A stretch of 64,000 nt of DNA from an uncultured Naasia sp. (GTDB lineage Bacteria > Actinomycetota > Actinomycetes > Actinomycetales > Microbacteriaceae), in NCBI GenBank assembly GCA_913778905.1, contig CAJYYA010000021.1, forward strand, positions 21,262-85,261. Reading direction: 5' to 3'. The notes under the pieces were generated by a model. The model made no database searches. It had not been told where the DNA came from and worked only from the letters and a program-made list of their open reading frames with translations. This document shows, piece by piece, positions 19,899-28,955 of the stretch (its first letter is position 1; each line of letters starts with the position of its first letter). Position numbers and translations under genes: made by a program.

Positions 19899-20249
19899 TC
19901 AGCGGCTCGGGATCTCCACGCACACGCTCTCGTGCTGGACGCCATCGAGTTCGAACGCCTCGACCAGGCTCAGACCCTCCGGGCGCAGCTCGACGCGGCT
20001 CTCACCGTCGCCCGACACCACCGTGCCGTCGCTGACGAGAACATGGACGAACTCGACGGAGAGACGCTGCCCCTCACGGCGACCGACGAAGCGGCCGAAT
20101 GTCACCGTGTCGCCCTCGTAGTCGCCCCAGATCACGCCGTCACGCTCGTGATAGAGGAACGTCGACGGCGATTCGGGGTCGACGCGGCTGTTCGTGGACG
20201 AGGTCATCTTGAAACGGCGGCCGTCGAGCGACGGAAGTGTCTGTGCCAT
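19899..20249 (-). CDS. Hypothetical protein at the end of the peptide ABC operon
   Basis: Small protein of 116 residues, probably a compact beta-rich fold. It has alternating hydrophobic strands such as FLYHERDGVIWGDYEGDTVTFGRFVG and RVELRPEGLSLVEAFEL. The pattern resembles a family often mislabelled as N-acetylglutamate synthase, but it lacks any acetyltransferase motif. No signal peptide or helix-turn-helix is visible. It starts 8 bases after the stop of the ATPase gene and so is probably the last gene of that operon. Its role with the transporter is unknown. Confidence 0.6.
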   Translation of the reverse strand: MAQTLPSLDGRRFKMTSSTNSRVDPESPSTFLYHERDGVIWGDYEGDTVTFGRFVGRREGQRLSVEFVHVLVSDGTVVSGDGESRVELRPEGLSLVEAFELDGVQHESVCVEIPSR

Positions 20250-20257
20250 GGGGTCTC

Positions 20258-21136
20258 TCAGCTCTGAGTGGTGGTCGCGACGGGGGCGTCGAGCCAGGTG
20301 GCGCGCTCCGCATCGGTGGGGGCGACGGGGATGCGCCCGGCGCCATCGGGAGCGGGGATCGCGGCCAGCAGCGAGCGCGTGTACGGATGCTGTGGGTTCT
20401 GCCACAGGGCCTCGGTCGGTCCCGACTCGACGACTCGACCGGCGTACATGACGAGGGTCCGATCGGCGATTCGGCGGACGACCGCGAGGTCGTGCGAGAT
20501 GAAGAGCAACCCGGCACCGACGGCGGTCGTGAGCGACCGCATGAGCGCTGCGACCGTCGTCTGGGTCGATGCGTCGAGCGCTGAGATGGGCTCGTCGGCC
20601 ACCAGCAGGCGCGGCCCGGCGGCGAGCGCACGCGCGATCGCGACGCGTTGCTTCTGCCCGCCCGAGAGCTGGTGCGGGTATCGGCCGACCCACTCGCGAT
20701 CGAGGCCCACGCGTGCGAGCCACTCGCCGGGGGTCCCGGTCTTCTCGCCGCGACGCGTCGACAGCTCGACGCCGTCGGCGATCTGCGCGCCGATCGACCG
20801 CCGTGGATTGAGCGACGTGGCAGGGTCTTGGAACACCATCTGCACACCGGTCAGTTCGGGCGAGCGACGACGGAGTCCGAGCGGCGTCACGTCGCGCCCG
20901 TCGACCGTGACCGTCCCGGAGGCGCGCTTCTCGATGCCCACCACGGCGCGGGCGAGACTCGACTTGCCGCAGCCGCTCTCGCCGACGAGCGCGACGGTCT
21001 CTCCCGCGGCGATGCTCAGCGAGACGCCATCGACGGCGATGACGGGCGGAGAGCCCGGGTAGCGGACGACGAGCGAATCGACGTCCAGCACGCTGCGGGG
21101 GTGGCTGGTCTCAGTCGACACGGGGCGCCTCCTCAT
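20258..21136 (-). CDS. Peptide ABC transporter ATP-binding protein (DppF/OppF type)
   Basis: ATPase subunit of 292 residues. Walker A is GESGCGKSS, the signature is LSGGQKQR, Walker B is LLVADEP, and the switch His is in FISHDLAVV. The C-terminal HPYTRSLLAAIP segment is the oligopeptide-type extension. The ATG at 21136 overlaps the preceding ATPase gene by 26 bases. A GTG at 21121 is an alternative that overlaps by 11. It pairs with the ATPase encoded just upstream. Confidence 0.9.
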   Translation of the reverse strand: MRRRPVSTETSHPRSVLDVDSLVVRYPGSPPVIAVDGVSLSIAAGETVALVGESGCGKSSLARAVVGIEKRASGTVTVDGRDVTPLGLRRRSPELTGVQMVFQDPATSLNPRRSIGAQIADGVELSTRRGEKTGTPGEWLARVGLDREWVGRYPHQLSGGQKQRVAIARALAAGPRLLVADEPISALDASTQTTVAALMRSLTTAVGAGLLFISHDLAVVRRIADRTLVMYAGRVVESGPTEALWQNPQHPYTRSLLAAIPAPDGAGRIPVAPTDAERATWLDAPVATTTQS

Positions 21137-21902
21137 AGGGCGAGCCCGGCATGGCCGAGAGCAACTCGCGGGTGTAGGCGTGCTGGGGGTTGATGAACAG
21201 TTCGGCGCGAGTCGCCGACTCGACGATGACGCCCTGACGCATCACGGCGATGTCGTCAGCGATCGCACTGAGGACCCCGAGGTCGTGCGTGACGAGGAGA
21301 ACCGCGAGGCGGCGCTCGTCGGCGAGGTCGCGGATGAGCCGCAGGATGCCGGCCTGAACGGTCACATCGAGCGCGGTCGTCGGCTCATCGGCGAGCAGTA
21401 CGTCGGGGTCGCAGGCGAGCGCGATGGCGATCGCCACACGCTGCCGCTGTCCGCCGGAGAACTGGTGGGGGTAGCGACCGAGGGCTGCCTCCGGGTCGGG
21501 TACGCGGACCCGCTCGAGCAGTTCGAGCGCGTGCGCCTTCGCAGCCTTGCGGTCGAGCTTCATGTGGGTGCGGACGTGGTCGGTCAGCTGGTGTCCCACG
21601 GTGAGCTGCGGATGAAGGCTTGCCGACGGGTCCTGGAAGACCATCGCCACGCGGCGCCCGCGCACCCTGTTGAGCGCTCCGGTCCTCAGTCCGATGATCT
21701 CCGTCTCACCCACACGGATGGAGCCGGTCACCCGGGCGGTGCGCGGCAGGAGACCGAGGACGGCGAGAGAGGTGACCGTCTTGCCGGATCCCGACTCCCC
21801 CGCCAGACCCTGGATCTTGCCGGGCTCGAGCGTCAGCGACAGGCCGCGGACGACGGGACGACCGAGATCCACATTCAAATCGGTGATGGTGAGCGCGCTC
21901 AT
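21111..21902 (-). CDS. Peptide ABC transporter ATP-binding protein (DppD/OppD type)
   Basis: ATPase subunit of 263 residues. Walker A is GESGSGKTV, the signature is FSGGQRQR, Walker B is VLLADEP, and the His loop is VTHDLGVL. The C-terminal peptide-transporter motif is [13 protein letters not shown]. The start MSALTIT at 21902 overlaps the permease stop as ATGA. The frame continues upstream inside the permease gene, but that part is not family-like. Confidence 0.92.
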   Translation of the reverse strand: MSALTITDLNVDLGRPVVRGLSLTLEPGKIQGLAGESGSGKTVTSLAVLGLLPRTARVTGSIRVGETEIIGLRTGALNRVRGRRVAMVFQDPSASLHPQLTVGHQLTDHVRTHMKLDRKAAKAHALELLERVRVPDPEAALGRYPHQFSGGQRQRVAIAIALACDPDVLLADEPTTALDVTVQAGILRLIRDLADERRLAVLLVTHDLGVLSAIADDIAVMRQGVIVESATRAELFINPQHAYTRELLSAMPGSPYEEAPRVD

Positions 21903-22864
21903 GCCGATGCTCCCGTTCCCTTGAGGGCCTCGTCCTCGGTCTTCGGAGCCGCCACGACGCCCGATGCCGCACGCTCGGTGCGGGACGACGGATCGAGCGC
22001 ATCGCGCAGCGAGTCGCCGATGAAGTTGAACGCCATCACGACCGTGAGGATCGCGAGGCCCGGGAAGAGCCCGATCCACCAGGCGTCGAAGTTCTGCAGG
22101 GCGCTGGAGATCATCGATCCCCATTCCGCGGTCGGCGGCTGAGCCCCCAGGCCGAGGAACGACAGGCCGGAAAGCAGCAGGATCGCACTGCCGATGTCGA
22201 GGGCCGCCAGCACCACGACCGGACCCGTGATGTTGGGAGCGATGTCAGCGAGGAGCGACCGCAGCGGCGAGTGCCCCAGTAGGCGGCCGGCGATGACGTA
22301 GTTCTGGCCGCGCAAACCGAGCACGAGGCTGCGCGTGACACGGGCGTACTGCGGCCACGACACGACGATCGCCGCGATGACCGCGTTGAAGAGCGAGGGG
22401 CCGAGCGATGCCGCGACGACCATGGCGAGGATGACCGTCGGGAAGGCCATGAACAGGTCGGTGATCCGCATGAGCACCTCGTCGACCCACTTGCCGAAGT
22501 ACCCCGCGGATGCGCCGATGACGGTGCCGATGACGACGGACGCCGCGACGAGCATGAGCGACAGCGGAATGGTGACCCCGGCACCCGACATGAGGCGAGA
22601 GAAGAGGTCGCGGCCCAGAGCGTCCGTGCCGAGAATGGCACCGTCCGTCCCCGGTGGGAGCAGTCGAGGGAGCATCTGAGCGTCGGGCGGGTACGGCACC
22701 CACAGCGGCGCGGTGAACGCGACGACGACCCAGGCGAGCGCGATGACGGCGCCGACGATCGCCAGCGGGGTTCGCCACACGGCGGGCAGGCGCAGGCGGC
22801 CTCCGCGCGGCGCACGCACGCGGGGTCCCCGGGAGTTGGACGGACGGGCAGCGGTCGCGGTCAT
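21899..22864 (-). CDS. Peptide ABC transporter permease (DppC/OppC type)
   Basis: Inner-membrane permease of 321 residues. The N-terminus is an Arg/Pro-rich cytosolic lead followed by a first helix and the OppC N-terminal domain. The DALGRDLFSRLMSGAG motif is typical of the DppC branch. The EAA-like coupling loop is in the ARVTRSLVLGLRGQNYV region. It overlaps the upstream permease gene as ATGA, so translation is likely coupled. Confidence 0.92.
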   Translation of the reverse strand: MTATAARPSNSRGPRVRAPRGGRLRLPAVWRTPLAIVGAVIALAWVVVAFTAPLWVPYPPDAQMLPRLLPPGTDGAILGTDALGRDLFSRLMSGAGVTIPLSLMLVAASVVIGTVIGASAGYFGKWVDEVLMRITDLFMAFPTVILAMVVAASLGPSLFNAVIAAIVVSWPQYARVTRSLVLGLRGQNYVIAGRLLGHSPLRSLLADIAPNITGPVVVLAALDIGSAILLLSGLSFLGLGAQPPTAEWGSMISSALQNFDAWWIGLFPGLAILTVVMAFNFIGDSLRDALDPSSRTERAASGVVAAPKTEDEALKGTGASA

Positions 22865-23973
22865 GCGAGGCGCACCCGGGGGTCGAGGAGACCGTAGAGG
22901 AGGTCCACGATGAAGTTGAGTCCCAGATAGATGAATCCGACGACCAGCCCGACGCCCATGATGCCGGGCAGGTCGAGGTTGCGGGCGGCGTTGTAGGCGT
23001 AGGTGCCGAGGCCCGGCCAGGCGAAGACGCTCTCGACGAGCACCGTTCCCGAGAGCAGCGCACCGAAGGCGATGCCGACGATGGTCAGGATCGGAAGCGA
23101 GGCGCCCCGGAGGACGTAGTCGAACACGATCCGCATGGGCGACAGCCCCTTGGCGCGGGCCGCACGCACGTAGTCGCTGCCCAGCACTTCGAGGACCGAG
23201 GTGCGGATGAAGCGGGTGAGCAGGCCGACCGTGAAGAGCGACAGCACGAAGACCGGCAGCGTGAGGTGCGCGAGCGCGTCCACGAAGCCGACGCCGTCCC
23301 CGTTGAGCAGGAAGTCGACCGTGAACAGGCCGGTCACGGTGGGCGGCGGGGTCAGCGTCGCGGTCAGGCGACCGGATCCGGGCACGACCCGCAGTTGCAG
23401 GAAGAAGAAGTTGAAGCTCACGAGCGCGAGCCAGAAGGTCGGCAGGCTGAGTCCGACAAGCGACACGACGCGGACGACCTGATCGGTGACCATCCCGCGC
23501 CGGTAGGCCGCGACGGTGCCCAGCACGGTCGCGACGAGGAGGCTCACGATGATGGTCAGGACCGCGATCTCGAGCGTCGCGGGGATCGCCGTCGCGAGGT
23601 CCGTGGTCACGGGACGGCCCGTGGCCAGCGATCGCCCGAGGTCGCCCTGCAGCAGGTTGCCGAGGTAGGTCAGGTATTGCACGGGGAGCGGCTGGTCGAG
23701 TCCATACCGCTTCACGTATGCGGCGACGGTCTCGGGATTGCTCGCCGCCCCCTCCCCCAGTGCCGCGGCGACCGGGTTGCCGGGGACGAGGTTGGTGAGC
23801 GCGAAGGTGACGATCGTGACCCCGAGCAGCAGCAGCACCGAGGTGCCGAGCCGCCGCAGCAGATAGCCGAGGAGGGGGGACGTGCGGCGCGGTCGGGAAC
23901 GCCCGGCGGGAGGATCTCCCGCCGGGCGCTCACCGGGTGCGCGCGACGTCTTCTGCGTGCGCGGAAGGGTCAT
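22861..23973 (-). CDS. Peptide ABC transporter permease (DppB/OppB type)
   Basis: Inner-membrane permease of 370 residues. A 30-residue Pro/Arg-rich cytosolic lead precedes the first helix (LGTSVLLLLGVTIVTFAL). The VPGNPVAA motif and the periplasmic YGLDQPLPVQY segment are typical of DppB. The coupling loop contains VLEVLGSDYVRAARAKGLS. It is the first membrane gene after the binding protein, 22 bases downstream. Confidence 0.92.
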   Translation of the reverse strand: MTLPRTQKTSRAPGERPAGDPPAGRSRPRRTSPLLGYLLRRLGTSVLLLLGVTIVTFALTNLVPGNPVAAALGEGAASNPETVAAYVKRYGLDQPLPVQYLTYLGNLLQGDLGRSLATGRPVTTDLATAIPATLEIAVLTIIVSLLVATVLGTVAAYRRGMVTDQVVRVVSLVGLSLPTFWLALVSFNFFFLQLRVVPGSGRLTATLTPPPTVTGLFTVDFLLNGDGVGFVDALAHLTLPVFVLSLFTVGLLTRFIRTSVLEVLGSDYVRAARAKGLSPMRIVFDYVLRGASLPILTIVGIAFGALLSGTVLVESVFAWPGLGTYAYNAARNLDLPGIMGVGLVVGFIYLGLNFIVDLLYGLLDPRVRLA

Positions 23974-23995
23974 GCGATTCCTTGTGTGGAGGGCG

Positions 23996-25582
23996 TCAGC
24001 TGGCGGGCTTGAGCTCGGCCAGGTCCATGGTCCAGACCGAGTTGTAGACGGCGCCGGTCACGGACTTCGCCGTGGCGATGTTCGAGCCGGGGACGATCAT
24101 GGGCACGAATGGGCCGGACTCCTGCATGGCCTTCGCGAAGGCGGTGAAGTTCGCCTTGCGCTCGGTCTCGTCCGTCGAGGTCTGCGCCGCAGTGGCGAGG
24201 CCCGCGATGGTCGAATTCTTGTCGGCGGTCCAGCCTGCGCGGAGACCGACCTTCAGGCCGGGTGCGAAGGGCAGGAAGTTCGCCGAGTCGGCGTAGTCCG
24301 GGCCCCAGAACCACATGCTGAACGCTTCCTTGCCGCCGACGTAGCTGTCGAGTTCCGTGGCGAACGGCGCGGGGGCGAGCTCCACGTTGATGCCCGCGGC
24401 CTGGAGCTGCGACTGGACGCGCTCGGCAAGCGGAGTGAACTCGACACCACCGACGGGGTAGTCGTTCGGGTACTGCAGCTTGACCGTCGATCCGTCGTAG
24501 CCCGACTTGGCGAGAGCCGCCTTGCTCGCGGCGAGATCCTGCTTCGTGCCGGTCTCGAGTGCGCCGAGGAAGCCGGGCGGGATGACGCCGGTCGCCTGGG
24601 CGGCACCGGATCCAGCGAGCTCCAGGAGCGCGTCGTAGTCGAGAGCGGAACGCACGGCCGACGCGAAGTCGACGTTGCTCGTGATGCCGCCGACTGCCGG
24701 GTCCTGGTTGACGAGCAGGAAGATCGTCTGGCCGGAGGGGACCGAGTCGACCGTGAAGTCGGTGCCGAGCTCGGACACCTGATCGCCGTTGAGGTCGAGG
24801 GCGACCATGGTGTCGCCGCCGCGGAGGTTGATCTGCTGCGTGGCGCTCTCGCTCACGTTGCGGATGACGACCCGGTCATAGGCCGCCGCCTCGTCCCCGT
24901 TGTACTTCGGGTTCTTCGTGAGGACGATCTGCGACGTGAGGTCGAGCGACTCGAGGACGAACGGGCCGGATCCGGCCGAGGCGCCGTCGAGGTAGCTCTG
25001 CGCCGAATCGGTGCCCGTGGTGGAGCCGCCGTTCTCCTGCACCACCTTGGAGTTGACGATGCCGAGCGCCGGGTTGGCGAGGATGGCGGGCAGCTGCAGC
25101 AGCGGCACCTCGCTCGCGAACGTGACGGTCTTGTCGTCGACCTTCGAGACGGTGATGCCGGTCAGGAGGAAGTTCGGCTTGGCCTCGGTCATGCCCTTGA
25201 CGCGATCCATGGTGAACACGACGTCGTCGGCGGTGATGGGGTTGCCGTCGGAGAACGTGCGGCCGTCTTCGAGGGTGAAGGTGAATTCGGTCGCCGCATC
25301 GTTCTGGGTCCAGGACGCGAGGCCCGGGATCGGGGTCGACACGTCGGAGCCCTGGAAGTCGACGAGGGTCTCGTACAGGGCCTTCGCGACCATGTTGCCT
25401 GTCGGGTCGTAGGTGTGGCCCGGGTCGGTGGTCTCGATCGTGAAGCCGGAGTCGACGACCAGCGAGCCTCCGCTGGTGCCGGCGCTGCCGCTGGGGGCCG
25501 CGGAGTTGCCGCCGGAACAGGCGGCGAGACTGAGTGCTGCGACGGCCGCGAAGGCGATCGCTGCGAGACGAGGTGTGCGCAA
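23996..25582 (-). CDS. ABC transporter substrate-binding lipoprotein, family 5
   Basis: Extracytoplasmic solute-binding protein of 528 residues, SBP family 5 (peptides, nickel or related ligands). A lipoprotein signal peptide ends in LAAC with the lipidated Cys at position 22. The mature part shows family features, including VAKALYETLVDF and TFTLEDGRTFSDGNPITADDVVFTMDRV. The start is a TTG at 25582 preceded by GGGAG at 6 bases. No ATG or GTG gives a proper signal peptide. It is the first gene of the operon. The ligand cannot be assigned from sequence. Confidence 0.9.
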   Translation of the reverse strand: MRTPRLAAIAFAAVAALSLAACSGGNSAAPSGSAGTSGGSLVVDSGFTIETTDPGHTYDPTGNMVAKALYETLVDFQGSDVSTPIPGLASWTQNDAATEFTFTLEDGRTFSDGNPITADDVVFTMDRVKGMTEAKPNFLLTGITVSKVDDKTVTFASEVPLLQLPAILANPALGIVNSKVVQENGGSTTGTDSAQSYLDGASAGSGPFVLESLDLTSQIVLTKNPKYNGDEAAAYDRVVIRNVSESATQQINLRGGDTMVALDLNGDQVSELGTDFTVDSVPSGQTIFLLVNQDPAVGGITSNVDFASAVRSALDYDALLELAGSGAAQATGVIPPGFLGALETGTKQDLAASKAALAKSGYDGSTVKLQYPNDYPVGGVEFTPLAERVQSQLQAAGINVELAPAPFATELDSYVGGKEAFSMWFWGPDYADSANFLPFAPGLKVGLRAGWTADKNSTIAGLATAAQTSTDETERKANFTAFAKAMQESGPFVPMIVPGSNIATAKSVTGAVYNSVWTMDLAELKPAS

Positions 25583-25758
25583 GTGGTGCTCCCGTTGTGG
25601 ATGTGCTGGAGGGACAGGAGGTGCATCCTCGTGCTGGACGAGGTAGTCGAGATTCGCATGATGGCGCGCTACAAGTCCAGCCGACACGGGCTTTGGATAC
25701 GTTTTGTCGAGCATCCGGTCGTCAGGTGGGCAAACGTCCAGGTGAGTGGAGGAAGCGC

Positions 25759-27066
25759 CTAGCCGTCCTGGACGATTCGGCGACTCCGGACGAAGAGCCG
25801 AGCCACGAGGCGGATCAGCACACCGATGCCCACGACCGCGAGGCCTCCGACGACCGAGGGGAGCGGAAGGAGGACCGCGAGCAGGAGCGTCCCCGCCATC
25901 CCCACGCACGGGATGATGCGCGGGAACAGGCGTTCCTCGCGGGGCTGGCCCACCGCGGCGAGATTCGCGACGAAGTAGTAGAGCAGGACGCCGAATGAGG
26001 AGAAGCCGATCGCTCCGCGCAGGTCGGCGACCAGCACGATCGCCGCGACCAGGACGGCGACCGTGAGCTGCGCCGCCGCCGGAGCTCCGGACCTCCCGGA
26101 CACCCGTGCGAGCGGACGCGGCAGATCTCCCTCGCGGGCCATACCCAGCGCGGTCCGCCCGATGCCGGCGAAGAGGGCGAGCATGGCGCCGGCCGCGGCG
26201 ACGACCGCCGCGACCGTCACGAGAACGTTCAGCAGCGGGGAACCGACGGCACGAGCGAGGTCGACGACGGGGGCCGTGGATCCGGCGAGCGCCGTCGGTC
26301 CGACCCGGGTCAGGAGAACCCACGCCAACGTCAGATACAGCGCCAACGCGATCCCGAGGGCGAGCGGGATGGCCCTCACGAGGGTTCGCCGCGGGTCGCG
26401 CACCTCCTCCCCCAACGTCGCCATCCGGGCGTACCCCGCGAACGCGAAGAACAGCAGACCGGCAGCCTGGAGCACGCCGAGGAGAGTGGGTTCGCTGGAT
26501 CCGACGACGCCGGAGCCGCCATCGGCAACGAGCGGTGCGACGGGAACGAGGATCAGCATCGCCGTGACCATGAGGGCCACCAGCACGGCGGCCACGAACA
26601 CGACCGCGACGAGAGAGGCCCTGACGGTGCGGACGACTCCCCCCGAGGCGAGCAGGCCGAGTGCCAGGGCGACGGCTACCCCGACCGGGCGCTGCCAGAC
26701 GGGAGGAACGACGGCGCTCGCGATCGCGAGCGCCATGGCGGCGCAGCTGGCGGTCTTGCCGACCACGAAGCTCCACCCGGCGAGGAACCCCCACCACTCC
26801 CCCAGACGACGACGTCCGTAGACGTAGGTGCCGCCCGCCTCCGGGTAGCGCACCGCCAGCTGCGCGGAGGACAGCGCATTGGCCGTCGCGACGACCGCGG
26901 CGACGGCGAGGCCGACGAGAAGGAGGGATCCGGCACTCGCGGCCGCCGGGCCCCAGACGGTGAACACCCCGGCTCCGACCATGGCGGCCAGCCCGATGGC
27001 GACCGCCCCGCCCGTCCCGATGACTCGACGGAGAGCGGGAGTAGGCGCCGAGCCGGTAGGGGTCAC
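25759..27066 (-). CDS. APC family amino acid permease
   Basis: Transporter of 435 residues with about 12 helices. The N-terminal helix contains GTGGAVAIGLAAMVGAGVF, the unwound substrate-binding segment (GAG) of the APC fold. A YPEAGGTYVYGRR motif in the first cytosolic loop and an FFAFAGYARMATLGEEVRDP helix 6 are typical. Amino-acid import or exchange is likely. The GTG at 27066 is chosen because upstream in-frame sequence passes into the REP-like hairpin. It is divergent from the DedA gene. Confidence 0.88.
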   Translation of the reverse strand: MTPTGSAPTPALRRVIGTGGAVAIGLAAMVGAGVFTVWGPAAASAGSLLLVGLAVAAVVATANALSSAQLAVRYPEAGGTYVYGRRRLGEWWGFLAGWSFVVGKTASCAAMALAIASAVVPPVWQRPVGVAVALALGLLASGGVVRTVRASLVAVVFVAAVLVALMVTAMLILVPVAPLVADGGSGVVGSSEPTLLGVLQAAGLLFFAFAGYARMATLGEEVRDPRRTLVRAIPLALGIALALYLTLAWVLLTRVGPTALAGSTAPVVDLARAVGSPLLNVLVTVAAVVAAAGAMLALFAGIGRTALGMAREGDLPRPLARVSGRSGAPAAAQLTVAVLVAAIVLVADLRGAIGFSSFGVLLYYFVANLAAVGQPREERLFPRIIPCVGMAGTLLLAVLLPLPSVVGGLAVVGIGVLIRLVARLFVRSRRIVQDG

Positions 27067-27102
27067 GAGCCCGGAGTGTAGCCAAACCGGATGGCGCCCC
27101 GT

Positions 27103-27185
27103 CTCCCCGGCGACTGCGGAGTGTTGCACCGACTGCGACGGCTGCACGCCCCGCAATGGGCGCGACACTCCGCAATCGCCGGGGA
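27103..27185. repeat. REP-like hairpin, copy B
   Basis: Arms of 21 bp (27103-27123 against 27165-27185, one mismatch) share the GCGGAGTGT core and the flanking Cs with the hairpin at 1791-1870. A GCACCGACTGCG segment follows the left arm, as in copy A. Both copies lie between divergent genes. Confidence 0.7.
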
Positions 27186-27234
27186 TGAGACACGGGAGGA
27201 CGGTTCTTAGGGTCGGACGCTAGGTTCGGGGAGC

Positions 27235-27885
27235 ATGAACGAGGTCCTCGACAACGTCCTGCGGTTCGTGCAGGACGTCGATCCGGTTCTCCGAACGCTC
27301 ATCTCGGGGCTCGCGATGTTCTTCGAGACCTCGATCCTCATCGGTCTCCTCGTTCCCGGGGACACCATCGTGGTGGTCTCGGCCACCGGGGTCGCGAACC
27401 AGGTCGAGTACTGGTCATTGCTGATCTCGGTCATCATCGGCTCCCTGGCCGGCGAGAGCCTGGGATTCGCGATCGGGCGGTTCTTCGGCCCGCGGCTCCG
27501 CGCGAGTCGTCTCGGGACGCGCATCGGGCACCGCAACTGGGACCGAGCGGAGAAGTATCTCGAACGCCGCGGCGGACCGGCGGTCTTCATCAGCCGGTTC
27601 CTTCCGGTGCTGCACGCCCTGATCCCGCTCACCGTCGGGATGAGCTCGATGAGCTATCGCCGGTTCATGAAGTGGACGACACCGGCCTGCGTCCTGTGGG
27701 CGGTCGCCTACATCTCGGTCGCGGCGGCCGCAGCGGACGGCTATCGGGCGCTGTCCGATCAGCTGCACTACGCCGGCTACCTCTTCGTCGGCGCGATCGT
27801 GCTGTTCTTCCTCGTCGCCGCGCTCATCCGGTTCCTGCTGCACCGGCGCGAGAAGCGCCACATGGAGACCGACACCGAGAGGTGA
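27235..27885 (+). CDS. DedA family membrane protein
   Basis: DedA/SNARE-associated (VTT) membrane protein of 216 residues. The ETSILIGLLVPGDTI motif and FISRFLPVLHALIPLTVGMSSM (the F.R..P..R-like re-entrant signature) are present. The family includes undecaprenyl-phosphate and phospholipid flippases. The start at 27235 has GGGGAGC upstream, and the gene ends at a very strong hairpin. Confidence 0.92.
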   Translation: MNEVLDNVLRFVQDVDPVLRTLISGLAMFFETSILIGLLVPGDTIVVVSATGVANQVEYWSLLISVIIGSLAGESLGFAIGRFFGPRLRASRLGTRIGHRNWDRAEKYLERRGGPAVFISRFLPVLHALIPLTVGMSSMSYRRFMKWTTPACVLWAVAYISVAAAAADGYRALSDQLHYAGYLFVGAIVLFFLVAALIRFLLHRREKRHMETDTER

Positions 27886-27912
27886 GCCCCGGCGACGCGA
27901 GCCAGTCGACGG

Positions 27913-27961
27913 AAAAACCGCACGTTCCGGCGAGATTCACTCGCCGGAACGTGCGGTTTTT
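27913..27961. terminator. Bidirectional terminator of dedA and the opuC-type operon
   Basis: A perfect 21-bp stem (27913-27933 against 27941-27961) with a 7-base loop is flanked by AAAAA and TTTTT. It therefore works as an intrinsic terminator in both directions, between convergent dedA and the solute-binding protein gene. Confidence 0.92.
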
Positions 27962-27983
27962 GCCGCAATATCCGATCTAGGGA

Positions 27984-28901
27984 TCAGCTGGTGAAGCCGT
28001 TCTTCTGCAGCCAGTCCTTGGCGATGTCGGCCGAGGAGCGCTGCTGGTCGACGCTCTCGACGTTCAGCTCGACGAGGCCCTCCGGGGTCAGCTTCGCGTC
28101 GATGGGGTTCAGGATGTCGGCCAGCTGGCTCGACAGGTCCTTGTTCACCAGCGGCACGACGTTCGAGGCGAGGAACAGGCCCTTAGGGTCGGTCAGCGTC
28201 ACGAGGTTCTGGCTCTGGATGCGGGGATCGGCCGTGTAGACGTTCGCCACGTTGACGGTGCCGGCGGCCAGGGCGTCGACGGTGGTGTCACCCGTCGCGC
28301 TGAAGGTCACGTTGACGCCGTAGACGCTCTGCAGTCCCGAGGGACCGTAGGGGCGCTCCTCCAGCTCGGCGTTGCCGCCGAGGATGACGCCCTGCACCTT
28401 GGCGAGGTCGGCGATCGAGGTGAGGCCGTTCGCCTGCGCGTATGCGGCGGTCACGTTGTAGGAGTCCTGGTCGGTCGCGGAAGCCTGCTCGAGGACCGCG
28501 AGGTTCGTCGGCAGGGCCGATGCCAGAGCCTTGTAGACGTCGTCCGACTTGGTCTCGGTGGCATCGGGCTTGTAGAACTGCAGCAGGTTGCCGGTGTACT
28601 CGGGGATCACGTCGACCTCGCCGCTCTCCAGAGCGGGGAGGTAGGCGTCGCGCTGTCCGATCTGGAACTTGCGCTCGACCGTCAGGCCGGCGTTCTCGAT
28701 CGCCTGCGCGTAGATCTCGGCGATGATCTCGTTCGAGTAGTAGGCCTGCGAGCCGACGACGATCGTCTCGCTGCCCGAGCTCGAGCTGGCCTGCGGTTCG
28801 CTGCTCAGGGGGTCCCCCGAGGCGCACCCTGCCAGGGCCAATGCCGCCCCGACCGCGACGGCGCCCAGCGCCAGTCGGCCCTTGTTCAATGCTGTGAACA
28901 T
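27984..28901 (-). CDS. Glycine betaine/choline-type substrate-binding lipoprotein
   Basis: Substrate-binding protein of 305 residues of the OpuC/ProX (OpuAC) family. The lipobox LAGC places the lipidated Cys at position 26. The mature protein starts ETIVVGSQAYYSNEIIAEIYAQAIENAGLTVERKF, a hallmark of this family, and includes a VIPEYTGNLLQFY segment. It would capture quaternary-ammonium or related osmolytes outside the membrane. It is the last gene of the four-gene operon whose direction is ATPase, permease, permease, binding protein. Confidence 0.9.
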   Translation of the reverse strand: MFTALNKGRLALGAVAVGAALALAGCASGDPLSSEPQASSSSGSETIVVGSQAYYSNEIIAEIYAQAIENAGLTVERKFQIGQRDAYLPALESGEVDVIPEYTGNLLQFYKPDATETKSDDVYKALASALPTNLAVLEQASATDQDSYNVTAAYAQANGLTSIADLAKVQGVILGGNAELEERPYGPSGLQSVYGVNVTFSATGDTTVDALAAGTVNVANVYTADPRIQSQNLVTLTDPKGLFLASNVVPLVNKDLSSQLADILNPIDAKLTPEGLVELNVESVDQQRSSADIAKDWLQKNGFTS

Positions 28902-28955
28902 GTTCTTCTCCTCTTGATGTCCCCGGGATGTCCCGAGGGGGTCTGTGGGAGCGGC

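Noticed and set aside
23882..25762. Plus-strand open frame opposite the binding-protein gene
   Set aside because: It is the antisense of a lipoprotein gene with a clear signal peptide and family motifs, and its own translation has no recognisable domain.
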